64,000 nt of DNA from Pseudomonas prosekii. Lineage in GTDB: Bacteria; Pseudomonadota; Gammaproteobacteria; Pseudomonadales; Pseudomonadaceae. A model generated the notes under the pieces. That model saw nothing but the letters and a program-made list of their open reading frames with translations, was not told where the DNA came from and ran no database searches. The stretch is from positions 5,651,501 to 5,715,500 of the forward strand of contig NZ_LT629762.1 in NCBI RefSeq assembly GCF_900105155.1, written 5' to 3'. Positions within the stretch are counted from its first letter, which is position 1; every line of letters starts with the position of its first letter. Shown here in pieces: positions 1-7,922 of the stretch. Both the position numbers and the translations under genes were made by a program.

Positions 1-623
1 TAAGGCCGCAGACCTAGATCGCTCGGGCGGTCACGCATGAACATGAGTACTGCGAACGCAGCCAAGGCAAGCAGCGCAGAGAGTACAACGAGCGCCCAAC
101 GCCAGCCATGATGTTCGGTGATGGTTGCGAGCAGCGGCATGAAAACAAGCTGGCCTGTCGCGTTGCTCGCGGTCAATACACCGATCACAAGACCTCTGCG
201 GTGTTCAAACCAGCGGGACGCTACCACTGCACCCAGTACAAGGGCGGTCATGCCGGCGCCTACGCCAACACCCACACCCCATAATGCAACTAACTGCCAG
301 ACCTTCGTCATATTGAGCGACACAAGGAGGCAGGTCATTATTAAGGTGATTGCTGCGACCGTGACATTGCGCGGCCCGTATTTGCTCATCAATGCAGCAG
401 CGAACGGAGCCGTCAGACCAAACAAGACAAATCGAATCGAAAGTGCTGACGAGATCTCCGTAGTGTTCCAGCCAAATTCCATCTGCATCGGTACGATGAA
501 GATGCCAGGCGCACCTACTGCTGCGGCACTTACCAAGGCAGCCAAAAATGTCACGGCGACCATGGCCCAGGCATAGTGGGATCCTCGTCGAGTGAGGAGA
601 TTGGAGAGCCATACTGAAAGCAT
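1..623 (-). CDS. MFS transporter, N-terminal part (runs off window)
   Basis: Reading the minus strand from the ATG at 621-623 gives an open frame of 207 residues that continues past the left edge. It contains about six hydrophobic segments in the major facilitator pattern. After the second segment comes the loop MSKYGPRNV, which resembles the MFS motif A region, and a further loop reads RWFEHRRGLVIG. It should be an inner-membrane transporter, and the substrate cannot be told. An AGAGGT ribosome site sits just before the ATG. It lies downstream of two SDR genes on the same strand, with a 230-base gap that holds no evident gene or terminator, so co-transcription is possible but unproven. Confidence 0.8.
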   Translation of the reverse strand, partial: MLSVWLSNLLTRRGSHYAWAMVAVTFLAALVSAAAVGAPGIFIVPMQMEFGWNTTEISSALSIRFVLFGLTAPFAAALMSKYGPRNVTVAAITLIMTCLLVSLNMTKVWQLVALWGVGVGVGAGMTALVLGAVVASRWFEHRRGLVIGVLTASNATGQLVFMPLLATITEHHGWRWALVVLSALLALAAFAVLMFMRDRPSDLGLRP

Positions 624-853
624 AGGTACCTCTGAAATTTCCACTTGGAGATTAAAAAAAGAACGGTCAGGAGGCTTGTTTAGGTTGATAGCAAACCCGT
701 CAATGGCTCTGGCTGTAACTTATTGCCGAAATTCTTTCTTGTAAGCACGAGCAGTCCGCCCCTAATACTCCAGTAACTAGTGCGAGGGGCGGGATAAGAC
801 CTGGAAGGTCGCTGAGAACCCTAGAGTCTAAAGGCCGCTCGGCCGGGAGCACT

Positions 854-1600
854 CTAGATTTGGGTGAAGCCACCATCCACGAACATTTCCGAGCCCGTGG
901 TGAAGCTACTGTCGTCGGAAAGTAGGAAAACGGCTGCTTTGGCGATTTCTTCAGAACGGGCCATTCGACCTAGGGGGATGGTCGATGCAATCCGGGTCTT
1001 GATCTGAGCGGTCTGCTCGGCTCCTCCCGGTGAATCGAATGCGGGAGTATCGGTGGGGCCAGGACTAATCGCGTTAACACGGATGTTCCGAGACTTGAGG
1101 TCATTGGCCCACGACCGTGCAAATGATCGAACCGCCGCCTTCGAAGCTCCGTAGATGCTTCGACCTGGGTTGCCTTTTGACCCAGCAACGGATGCCATCA
1201 GCAGAACGGAAGCGCCGTCCGACAACAACGGTAAAGCGCCCTGCACGGTAAACAAAGTGCCGCGCACGTTTACGTCAAAAACACGATTGTACTGCTCGAT
1301 GTCTATCGCACCCAACGGCGCGCTGGCTTGAGCTGCCGCATTGGAAAACACCATGTCGAGCCGGCCTTTCTCTTCGGTGATGAGTCTAAACAACCGATCC
1401 ACGTCATCAAGATTACTCGTGTCGCCCTGGACCCCTGTCACATTGCGACCGATCGAACGGACAGCCTCATCCAGATTAGCCTGACGACGACCCGTGATGA
1501 ATACGTGCGCGCCTTCTTCGACCAGCAAGCGTGCTGTCGCCAAACCAATGCCAGAGGTGCCACCGGTGACGAGTGCAATTTTCCCTTCAAGTTTTTTCAT
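854..1600 (-). CDS. SDR family oxidoreductase (classical)
   Basis: A 248-residue classical short-chain dehydrogenase/reductase of usual family length. The cofactor motif TGGTSGIG is at residues 12-19, an SNAAA version of NNAG is near 86-90, the catalytic Ser is near 137 and the YxxxK pair is Tyr150 and Lys154. The C-terminal SEMFVDGGFTQI is also typical. Residue Arg38-Arg39 after strand 2 suggests NADPH, but this is an inference. It should act in the cytoplasm on a small carbonyl compound or alcohol. It lies 48 bases after another SDR gene on the same strand, so the two are probably one transcript. The substrate is unknown. Confidence 0.88.
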   Translation of the reverse strand: MKKLEGKIALVTGGTSGIGLATARLLVEEGAHVFITGRRQANLDEAVRSIGRNVTGVQGDTSNLDDVDRLFRLITEEKGRLDMVFSNAAAQASAPLGAIDIEQYNRVFDVNVRGTLFTVQGALPLLSDGASVLLMASVAGSKGNPGRSIYGASKAAVRSFARSWANDLKSRNIRVNAISPGPTDTPAFDSPGGAEQTAQIKTRIASTIPLGRMARSEEIAKAAVFLLSDDSSFTTGSEMFVDGGFTQI

Positions 1601-1648
1601 GCTGTATTCCCCAGTGATTTCAGCCGAGCCATCCGCGTGCTGCGGCGA

Positions 1649-2398
1649 CTAGATGTTGTAGCCGCCATCGGCATCGATGATCGTGCCAGTGATGTAGGAC
1701 GCGGCAGGGCTGGCTAGAAAGAGAATGGGTGCAACGACTTCTTCCAGTCGGCCAAATCGCGGGAAACACAAGCGCTCTACCAAAGGCGCCAAAGCGTCGC
1801 GCAGATGCGCGTTGAGGTCGGTTTTCATAAACCCAGCGTGCACCACGTTAACGGTGATGTTGCGCTCGGCAAGGTCTCGGGCGACCCCTCTGGAATAGCC
1901 ATCGATGGCTGCACGCAAGGCCGCGAGATCGGCGATACCCGACATGCCAGGTCGGTTGCCCAGGTTAGAACCGATCATCACGATTCGGCCCTGATCGCTG
2001 AGTACTTTGGACGCCGCACGCACAGTGGCCATGAACCCCGAAAGCGTAACGGCCCAGAAGCGATCGAATGCTTCGGCATCGCGGGCGGGATCATCGACTC
2101 TGCCCAGCTGATCGATGGAGGCGTTGTTGATGAGGATGTCGATACGGCCGAACTTGGCCATTACTCGATCAATGAGCGATTGCGCGGCGTCGACGTCCGC
2201 CTGATCCGCTTGAAATGCTTCGCCTCGCACGCCTTGAGCAGTCACGTACTCGATCACGTTGAGTGCCTGCTCTTCGGCGAACACGTAACTGATGGCTACG
2301 TCTGCGCCTTGCTCGGCGAGGGCCTTGGCGGTCGCCGCGCCTAAGCCGCGCGACCCGCCAGTTACCAAGGCGACTTTGCCCGTAAATAATTTTGTCAT
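1649..2398 (-). CDS. SDR family protein lacking the catalytic Tyr and Lys
   Basis: A 249-residue SDR-fold protein. The start at 2398 (MTKLFTGKV) is chosen because the cofactor motif TGGSRGLG then falls at residues 13-20 as in the family; an upstream extension is possible. NNAS is at 91-94 and the C-terminal IIDADGGYNI is normal. The active site is not: where the family has YxxxK, this protein reads LAALR, so Leu158 replaces Tyr and Arg162 replaces Lys. The fold and cofactor binding look intact, but ordinary SDR catalysis is doubtful. It is the first gene of a probable operon with the SDR at 854-1600. Upstream lies a LysR-type module shared with the GST gene at 7109. Confidence 0.85.
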   Translation of the reverse strand: MTKLFTGKVALVTGGSRGLGAATAKALAEQGADVAISYVFAEEQALNVIEYVTAQGVRGEAFQADQADVDAAQSLIDRVMAKFGRIDILINNASIDQLGRVDDPARDAEAFDRFWAVTLSGFMATVRAASKVLSDQGRIVMIGSNLGNRPGMSGIADLAALRAAIDGYSRGVARDLAERNITVNVVHAGFMKTDLNAHLRDALAPLVERLCFPRFGRLEEVVAPILFLASPAASYITGTIIDADGGYNI

Positions 2399-2470
2399 GC
2401 TGAATCCCGTAATGGCTGAAGACATTAGTTGATGAGTCTTGAGCCAAAAATAACCGGGAGAAGGGCGGGC

Positions 2471-2514
2471 GATAATTGCCCGAGCCACGATAAAACCTAT
2501 CGATAGGCGGAATA
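2471..2514 (-). promoter_or_regulatory. LysR-type operator/promoter module, copy A
   Basis: The spacer upstream of the SDR gene at 2398 holds GATAATTG at 2471, the dyad CGATAAAACCTATCG at 2488-2502 and CGGAATA at 2508. The same three blocks occur in the same order with the same spacing (17 and 20 bases between block starts) at 7843-7886, between a GST gene and its divergent LysR gene. On the minus strand the first block reads CAATTATC, which could supply a -10 element 73 bases before the start codon. No LysR gene is adjacent here, so control by the LysR at 7923 is inferred. Confidence 0.65.
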
Positions 2515-2541
2515 AATCAGCATGACATGAACAGGGTAAGG

Positions 2542-3549
2542 TCAGGCCAACATGTGCTTGGCGACCTCGTCAGGCAGATCGAACTGCGGCCAATGTTCTG
2601 CATCGAGTGTCGTCAGCGTCGCGTGAGGGCAATGGCTGGCGATATCTTTAGCGACGGCCGTGTTGAGGTATTTGTCCAGACCACCCCAGATCAGTTTGAC
2701 CGGCTTATTGAATTTAGCCAGTTCAGGAAGGCGCCGGTCATTTGCCGCAAGGTTTGCGTACGCTTTCCCGGTCATGGCCAAAAAAGCGGGCATTGCACTC
2801 GGCTGCTGGGTGAAGTTGTGCGCAATGATAGGTTGCAACACCGTTTCGAAGCGCGTCCTCATTGCCGGCGTCATGTTGGCCAGCAGTAGGCCCTGCTGAA
2901 AATTGAAGAGGTAAGCTGCTTGCTTAGGGTCCGTCATCATCGCGTGGGCCAAAAGCTTGGTTTTCGGATTGCAGCACAGTTCAATGAAGTCGGGAAAGGC
3001 CAATACTGAGGCGTTTGCGTAATAACAGTTGAGCAGTACGAGAGAGGCAACGCGGTCCTGATTGTCCAATGCGAAGTTAACCGCTGCCGGCCCCCCTGCG
3101 TCGTGCCCAACCGGGATGACTGAATTCAATTTTAGATCATTGACTACAGCGTTGAAGTCGGCCAATTGCTGTTCAAAGTCGTAGCGGAAGTTTGTTGGTT
3201 TGTCGGACGCGCCGAAGCCAAGAAAATCGAAAGCGATGACGCGTCTGCCAGCGGCGCTCAGACGTGGGGCCAAGTCTTCATAGATACGACAGTTATCGGG
3301 AAAGCCATGCAGAAGGACATAAGCAGGTTCTTTGCCGGGATAGTCGCGAACGTAGATTCGATGGTTTTCCCTCAATACAATTTTTTCAGTGAAACCTGAT
3401 GCGAGTTTTGGGTTACTGGGAGGTGCCGGCGACTCTGAAGTGGCTGCCCAAGCGGAGCCATGATTGATCGCCGCCATTGCTGCGGCCAAGAGCATGGATT
3501 GCTTGAGTACGTCGCGGCGTGACAACTCACTGCGCTTGAGGCTTTTCAT
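2542..3549 (-). CDS. Tat-exported alpha/beta hydrolase, Asp-nucleophile (epoxide hydrolase/dehalogenase-like)
   Basis: A 335-residue protein from the ATG at 3549. The N-terminus has a twin-arginine signal (SRRDVLKQ, then a hydrophobic stretch ending SAWAA), so a folded export to the periplasm is expected. The body is an alpha/beta hydrolase: LLHGFPDN forms the oxyanion region and GHDAGG places Asp at the nucleophile position, as in epoxide hydrolases and haloalkane dehalogenases. DAEHWPQFD supplies the late catalytic His. Asp-nucleophile enzymes of this family open epoxides, or remove halide, through an ester intermediate. Export by Tat is unusual for the group. The exact substrate cannot be read from the sequence. 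Confidence 0.85.
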   Translation of the reverse strand: MKSLKRSELSRRDVLKQSMLLAAAMAAINHGSAWAATSESPAPPSNPKLASGFTEKIVLRENHRIYVRDYPGKEPAYVLLHGFPDNCRIYEDLAPRLSAAGRRVIAFDFLGFGASDKPTNFRYDFEQQLADFNAVVNDLKLNSVIPVGHDAGGPAAVNFALDNQDRVASLVLLNCYYANASVLAFPDFIELCCNPKTKLLAHAMMTDPKQAAYLFNFQQGLLLANMTPAMRTRFETVLQPIIAHNFTQQPSAMPAFLAMTGKAYANLAANDRRLPELAKFNKPVKLIWGGLDKYLNTAVAKDIASHCPHATLTTLDAEHWPQFDLPDEVAKHMLA

Positions 3550-3803
3550 TTTTATTCCCCGTTTTGTTCCCGTGCAAATCAGCCACTTGGGAATGGGTTT
3601 CCAGTTCAATGGAAATCCAGCAGCACCTGCGATTGCTCAGCAACAGATAACGAGCAATAGCCTTCATGATTTATTGAAGGCGGTCACTATGAATGTGTCA
3701 AGGCAGAACGTCGTCATCGGGGCGCCCCGCGATCAACGTGATCAAGCGCGAAGTTTTTCAGAGAGGATGAGCCCGTGCATGACACAGGCTCAACTCACCG
3801 TCT

Positions 3804-4685
3804 TCATACGTCGAATAGATCTTTGTGAAGAGTGACGAACTCTTGCACAGTCATTGGCGCTTGTCCGGTGACTTCTCGAATGATCTTGTCTTCGCCTTCG
3901 AACACACCATGCTGGTAATCCAACGCTACTTCGACCAGATGTTGAACGACGAATGGAGGTAAACCTGCTTCAAGCAGTTCGTGTTTGTATTCTTCAAGGC
4001 TGATTTGCTGATAGGCGATCTTGCGCCCCAGCACCTCGCCGATAGCGTCGGCGACACCTTGCTGATTCAACTCGGTAGGGCCATGCAGGGTGTAGGTTTG
4101 GCCTTCATGTTGGCTCGGATTTTCGAGAATGGCGGCAATCAGACGGGCTTGATCCTCAGCGGCGATTGGGGCGTGCCGGCCTTCACCAAACGGTAGGCGG
4201 ATCTCACCTTTTTCCAGGATGTGCGAGCGGAAATGAGGGTAGATCAGCCACTGTGCAAAATAGGTTGGGCGTAAGTGAGTCATTGCCAGTCCTGACCAAT
4301 CGAAGACCCGCTCCGCAGTCCAATGATCAAGCGCCGCATTGCTCTTGGCTTCGCGTCTCGCGGAAATCTGCGACATGTTGACGACGGCTTCGACGCCGGC
4401 TTCCTTCGCTGCTTGGGCGAAACGAGCGGTCGCATCAATCAAGCCTGGGGTAATTGGGTATACGAAGTACGCTGTGCGAATACCTTCAAGTGCGCTGCGC
4501 ACGGCGTTCAAATCCAGCAGATCACCGAGCACCACTTCGGCGCCCATGGCACGAAGCTCTGCCGAACGTTCATCTTCTTTGTGCACCAGGGCCCTGACCG
4601 GAACACCTTTAGAGGTGAGGATTTCGACAGTTCTACGACCGGTGTACCCAGTAGCGCCTGTTACGAGAATAGTAGCTTGCGTCAT
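3804..4685 (-). CDS. NmrA-like NAD(P)-binding protein (atypical SDR)
   Basis: A 293-residue Rossmann protein starting MTQATILVTGATGYTGRR. The GATGYTGR loop at residues 9-16 is the atypical-SDR cofactor site of the NmrA, azoreductase and QorB-like group. There is no classical YxxxK pair in register, as expected for NmrA-like proteins. Members act either as NAD(P)H-dependent reductases of quinones and azo compounds or as redox sensors, so the role stays open. It is divergent from a TetR gene at 4791, with a 20-base dyad between them, which makes it the likely target of that repressor. Confidence 0.82.
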   Translation of the reverse strand: MTQATILVTGATGYTGRRTVEILTSKGVPVRALVHKEDERSAELRAMGAEVVLGDLLDLNAVRSALEGIRTAYFVYPITPGLIDATARFAQAAKEAGVEAVVNMSQISARREAKSNAALDHWTAERVFDWSGLAMTHLRPTYFAQWLIYPHFRSHILEKGEIRLPFGEGRHAPIAAEDQARLIAAILENPSQHEGQTYTLHGPTELNQQGVADAIGEVLGRKIAYQQISLEEYKHELLEAGLPPFVVQHLVEVALDYQHGVFEGEDKIIREVTGQAPMTVQEFVTLHKDLFDV

Positions 4686-4740
4686 GTTGGTAGCCTCAGG
4701 TTATGGTGCGAAAGGTTAAATATTACGCTCGTCATAAATA

Positions 4741-4760
4741 TAGATGTTAAGTAACATCTA
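4741..4760. promoter_or_regulatory. Near-perfect 20-bp palindrome, probable TetR operator
   Basis: The sequence TAGATGTTA-AG-TAACATCTA has perfect 9-bp arms around a 2-bp centre. It lies in the spacer between the divergent NmrA-like gene (start 4685) and the TetR gene (start 4791), 30 bases before the latter. The size and position fit a TetR dimer site that controls both genes. This is an inference from symmetry and context. Confidence 0.7.
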
Positions 4761-4790
4761 AGTCAAACACCATTGATCAGGATTTTTGGC

Positions 4791-5366
4791 ATGCGCAAAT
4801 CACGGCAGGAAACCAGCGAGACCCGGCAACGAATCGTTGATGCTGCCAGCGTCGAGTTTCGCAAGAACGGTATTGGCGGGACGGGACTTTCTGGTTTGAT
4901 GTCTGCGGCGGGCCTGACGCACGGCGGCTTCTACCGCCACTTTCAATCCAAGGATCAGGTCGTGGCAGAGGCATGCGGCGCAGCAGTTGACGGACTGATG
5001 TCAGAGCTGGAGAAGGTCGCTGACGACGGAGGCTTTGATGCAATCGTAGGCCATTACCTTTCGCCTCTACACCGGGATGCCTTGGAGCAAAGCTGCCCCT
5101 ATGCAGCGCTTGGGAGTGAACTGGTCCGGAGCAACGAGCAGGTAAAGCAGGTCGCGACCCAAGGTCTGGAAAGGATCATCGAGTTATTGGTCGCTCAGTC
5201 CAAATCTGAGAAAGGCGAGTCGGAACGCGCTCGTGCACTCGTCGCGATGTGCACGATGATGGGGGCGCTCACCTTGTCGAGAATGGCATCGCGCCCGGCG
5301 CTGTCAGCTGAAATTCTGGAGACAGCGGTAAGTCATCTGACTCACGCCGAGCTGTCAGATGCTTAG
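4791..5366 (+). CDS. TetR/AcrR family transcriptional regulator
   Basis: A 191-residue regulator. The ATG at 4791 (MRKSRQETSETRQRI) is preferred because CAGGA lies at a proper distance before it and the TetR helix-turn-helix then begins at the usual place. The recognition region reads MSAAGLTHGGFYRHFQSK, placing it in the same subfamily as the regulators at 5363 and 10990. The C-terminal half is the ligand-binding domain; the ligand is unknown. Its 3' end overlaps the convergent TetR gene by 4 bases. It probably represses itself and the NmrA-like gene through the palindrome at 4741. Confidence 0.88.
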   Translation: MRKSRQETSETRQRIVDAASVEFRKNGIGGTGLSGLMSAAGLTHGGFYRHFQSKDQVVAEACGAAVDGLMSELEKVADDGGFDAIVGHYLSPLHRDALEQSCPYAALGSELVRSNEQVKQVATQGLERIIELLVAQSKSEKGESERARALVAMCTMMGALTLSRMASRPALSAEILETAVSHLTHAELSDA

Positions 5367-5956
5367 GAACCGGCTGAGTTGGCAACCGCCTTCAGATTCT
5401 CTCTAGTTGCCGCAATGATTTCATCAGCAAGCAGAGGGTTCGTGGTTTTGGTCGCCCGCGCGATGGCGACACTGCCGACCATACTGCACATGAAAAACAA
5501 TGCTTCGCGGCGAGCAGTTTCATCCGCGAAATCCCGAGCCAGCACTTCCTGGAGGATTGCGACCATGTCCTCAAAACCGTGAGTAAAAGTGTTTTGGATG
5601 GCTTCATCCTGACTTTTGATTTCGCATGTATAAGCAGCCATCGGACAGCCCTCAGCGACGGCCTCGACGTGCTCGGGGGACACATAGGCGTCAATTAGCG
5701 TTTCCAAGTCGTTCGCAGCCGGCCCCATCATGGCGCGCCATGAGTCGCGACCGTTGGCCATTGCTTTCCGGCAAGCAGCTTCGACCAACAGGCTCTTAGA
5801 TTTAAAATGTCCGTAAAAACCACCTTGGGTCAGTCCCGCCTCTTCGCTGATTTGCGCGACGCCAGTGGCGGCGAAGCCCTGTGTCTGGAACAGGCTGGAA
5901 GCCGCTGAAATGAGCGCTTCACGGTTGTAAGCATTTTGTTCTTTTGAAACCTTCAC
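5363..5956 (-). CDS. TetR/AcrR family transcriptional regulator
   Basis: A 197-residue regulator beginning MKVSKEQNAYNREALISAAS. The HTH region reads ISEEAGLTQGGFYGHFKSKSLL, closely related to the TetRs at 4791 and 10990. The C-terminal domain keeps the 'GCPMAAYTCEI' segment of this subfamily. It is divergent from the MDR oxidoreductase at 6083, and the 126-base spacer holds two interleaved inverted repeats, so it probably represses that gene and itself. Its stop overlaps the end of the convergent TetR gene, a compact arrangement of two regulator-target pairs back to back. Confidence 0.88.
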   Translation of the reverse strand: MKVSKEQNAYNREALISAASSLFQTQGFAATGVAQISEEAGLTQGGFYGHFKSKSLLVEAACRKAMANGRDSWRAMMGPAANDLETLIDAYVSPEHVEAVAEGCPMAAYTCEIKSQDEAIQNTFTHGFEDMVAILQEVLARDFADETARREALFFMCSMVGSVAIARATKTTNPLLADEIIAATRENLKAVANSAGS

Positions 5957-5978
5957 GCATCACTCCTGAACTACACTG

Positions 5979-6030
5979 ATCCATTCATTGTGATCGCCTC
6001 CAATAGAATGGATACTTTTGCGGGCGATCA
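5979..6030. promoter_or_regulatory. Two interleaved 8-bp inverted repeats upstream of MDR gene
   Basis: ATCCATTC at 5979-5986 pairs with GAATGGAT at 6006-6013. TGATCGCC at 5991-5998 pairs with GGCGATCA at 6023-6030. Both pairs are perfect, and their axes are offset by about 14 bases. They lie between the divergent TetR (start 5956) and MDR (start 6083) genes. This is a candidate for one or two regulator sites; the spacers of 19 and 24 bases are long for a single TetR dimer. Confidence 0.45.
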
Positions 6031-6082
6031 CTATGATAGGTGTCCGGCATGGACATTTAAACCCTCACGCAGGTACTCCAAC

Positions 6083-7060
6083 ATGAAAGCGATCCAGATC
6101 AACGCTTACGGCGACCCCCTCGAAAGTCTGGAGTTGGTCGACATCGCTGAGCCACCCCCACCCGGACCGGGCGAGGTGTTGATCGGTGTCGAGTTCGCCC
6201 CAGTTAACCACAACGATTTACTGTTGTTTGGCGGTAAGTTTCCGGTGCATCCGCCATTACCGAGTGTTGTCGGCAACGAAGGCGTCGGTATCGTGTTGGT
6301 CGTTGGCGCGGGCGTGGACGATGTAAAGGTCGGGGATCGCGTGACGCCACCGCTCTATAGCTTTACCTGGCGCGAGCGGATGGTCATTCCCGCCGCAGAT
6401 CTCTTCGCTTTGCCCGTGGATGCGGATATTCAGCAGCTCGCCATGTTGCGTATCAATCCGCCCACAGCGGCACTTTTGCTGAGTGAATTCGTTGACCTAC
6501 AACCCGGCGATTGGGTGGTGCAGAATTGCGCGAACTCCGGGGTGGGCAGGGCGGTGATCGCCATCGCCAAGGGGCGCGGGTTACGGACGGTCAATTTTGT
6601 GCGGCGACAGGAGCAAGTCGCTGAGGTGGAAGCGGCTGGTGGAGACATTGTTTTGGTGGATGAAAATGATGCGACTGAGCGCGTTCAAGACATGGTCGGT
6701 GACGGTGCAGTGCGCTTGGCGCTCTGCGGCATCAGCGGAGTGGCGACTGCGCGATTGGTTAGCGCGTTATCGGCTGGAGGATCGTTGGTCAACTACGCAC
6801 AAATGAGCGGCGACATGTCTGCACCGGGAGATCTCAGGCCGCTGATGAGAAAGAGCATCACGATGCACAACTTTTATCAGAACAAACCCGCCTTCAGGGT
6901 GAAAGTGCCTGAAATATTGCATGAAGCGGTCGAGTTGATCAGATCCGGAAGTCTACAAGTACCGGTTGCAAAGGTGTATCCGCTGGCAGCCTTCAAGGAC
7001 GCCATCGTCCACACTCAAAAAGGCGGCAAGGTGTTGTTGGAGATCAACGGGGCGCACTGA
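6083..7060 (+). CDS. Zinc-free MDR oxidoreductase, enoyl-thioester reductase-like (MexS-like)
   Basis: A 325-residue medium-chain dehydrogenase/reductase starting MKAIQINAYGDPLESLELVD. The N-terminal GroES-like part has NHNDLLLFGGKFP and PSVVGNEGVG. The cofactor domain has NCANSGVGRAVIAIAKGRG followed by NFVRR, the NADPH-binding pattern of the MECR/ETR1 2-enoyl thioester reductase group. No structural or catalytic zinc ligands are seen. MexS, the oxidoreductase linked to MexEF-OprN in P. aeruginosa, belongs to this fold group, so a MexS-like role is possible given the efflux operon downstream, but that is inference. It is divergent from a TetR gene and is probably its target. Confidence 0.8.
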   Translation: MKAIQINAYGDPLESLELVDIAEPPPPGPGEVLIGVEFAPVNHNDLLLFGGKFPVHPPLPSVVGNEGVGIVLVVGAGVDDVKVGDRVTPPLYSFTWRERMVIPAADLFALPVDADIQQLAMLRINPPTAALLLSEFVDLQPGDWVVQNCANSGVGRAVIAIAKGRGLRTVNFVRRQEQVAEVEAAGGDIVLVDENDATERVQDMVGDGAVRLALCGISGVATARLVSALSAGGSLVNYAQMSGDMSAPGDLRPLMRKSITMHNFYQNKPAFRVKVPEILHEAVELIRSGSLQVPVAKVYPLAAFKDAIVHTQKGGKVLLEINGAH

Positions 7061-7075
7061 CCATTTGGTTAAGGA

Positions 7076-7094
7076 GGCGCCGATGTTCGGCGCC
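7076..7094. terminator. Stem-loop between convergent genes
   Basis: GGCGCCGA at 7076-7083 and TCGGCGCC at 7087-7094 form a perfect 8-bp stem with a 3-base loop. It sits between the ends of the convergent MDR and GST genes. There is no T-run on either side, so an intrinsic terminator is possible but not typical. Confidence 0.4.
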
Positions 7095-7108
7095 CCCACA
7101 CAGTCAGA

Positions 7109-7774
7109 TCAGAACGTGATACCGAACGCGGAAAACGCGCGGTCCATGCGGTCGTCCAGCAGCTCTTTGGTTTCTTTCCAGGCCGGAACTTCATCCAGCA
7201 GGCGTTGCTGCCAGGCCATGATGTTCGGGAATTCATCGTACGGTGTTTTGGTTCTGGCCATCTGCGAGAACGGTGCTGCGATATCGAAGTCCGCCAGCGT
7301 CACCTGGTCACCGACGATGAATTTTTTGCCTTCGAGGTGTTTGTCGAGCATCGCGGCGTTGCTGCGGATGTTGGTGAAGATGAACTCGACCATAGTCGGG
7401 TCTTCCGCCACGCCCATCACGCGTTTGCCGATGCGTTCGTTGAACAGGTAGGAGGAAAATACGCGCCAGTGTTCAGCGGACCAGAACATCCACTGCAAGG
7501 TTTCATACCGGGCGGTGCCTTTGGGCAACAGCGGCGAGTCGAATTTCTCCGCCAAGTAGATGTTGATGGCCGAAGCTTCGGAGATGACGATATCGCCATC
7601 GACCAATACCGGCACGCGACCGACCGGGCTGATCGCCAGAAATTCCGGCGCTTGGCTTTCGCCTTTCAACAAGTCGACCGGGATATGTTCGAACTGAATG
7701 CCCATGTGTTTTGCAGCGGTCCATACGCGGCGAAAACTGCCGGAACCACTGTCGCCGTAGATGCTGATGGTCAT
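7109..7774 (-). CDS. Glutathione S-transferase family protein
   Basis: A 221-residue GST. The ATG at 7774 (MTISIYGDSGSGSFRR) is preferred over the one at 7786 because the GGAG inside the upstream ATGGAG is well placed as its ribosome site. The N-terminal thioredoxin-like domain has the cis-Pro segment ISPVGRVPVLVDGD and the SEASAINIYLAEKF glutathione-contact segment. The C-terminal helical domain contains FIVGDQVTLADFDIA, the N-capping/hydrophobic staple region. It should conjugate glutathione to electrophiles or act as a related lyase or isomerase. A LysR gene is divergent, with the conserved module between them. Confidence 0.87.
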   Translation of the reverse strand: MTISIYGDSGSGSFRRVWTAAKHMGIQFEHIPVDLLKGESQAPEFLAISPVGRVPVLVDGDIVISEASAINIYLAEKFDSPLLPKGTARYETLQWMFWSAEHWRVFSSYLFNERIGKRVMGVAEDPTMVEFIFTNIRSNAAMLDKHLEGKKFIVGDQVTLADFDIAAPFSQMARTKTPYDEFPNIMAWQQRLLDEVPAWKETKELLDDRMDRAFSAFGITF

Positions 7775-7842
7775 GACTGACTCCATAAAACTGAATGTTA
7801 AGGGCGTTGCGCAGAGCCAGACTAATAGAGCGGTTCAAAAGT

Positions 7843-7886
7843 GATAATTGGTTGGGCGACGATAAAATTTATCGCCGGCCGGAATA
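7843..7886 (-). promoter_or_regulatory. LysR-type operator/promoter module, copy B
   Basis: GATAATTG at 7843, the perfect 15-bp palindrome CGATAAAATTTATCG at 7860-7874 and CGGAATA at 7880 lie between the GST gene (start 7774) and the LysR gene (start 7923). The minus-strand reading places CAATTATC as a likely -10 about 70 bases before the GST start. The palindrome would lie near -35, a usual place for LysR activation. The same module, with the same spacing, is at 2471-2514. Confidence 0.7.
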
Positions 7887-7922
7887 TATGCAGGCCGGGT
7901 ATGACAGCGGTAGAGGGGCGGT

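Noticed and set aside
205..612. 135-codon minus-strand frame at the left edge
   Set aside because: It overlaps the partial MFS gene in another frame; the MFS frame has the hydrophobic segments and the ribosome site.
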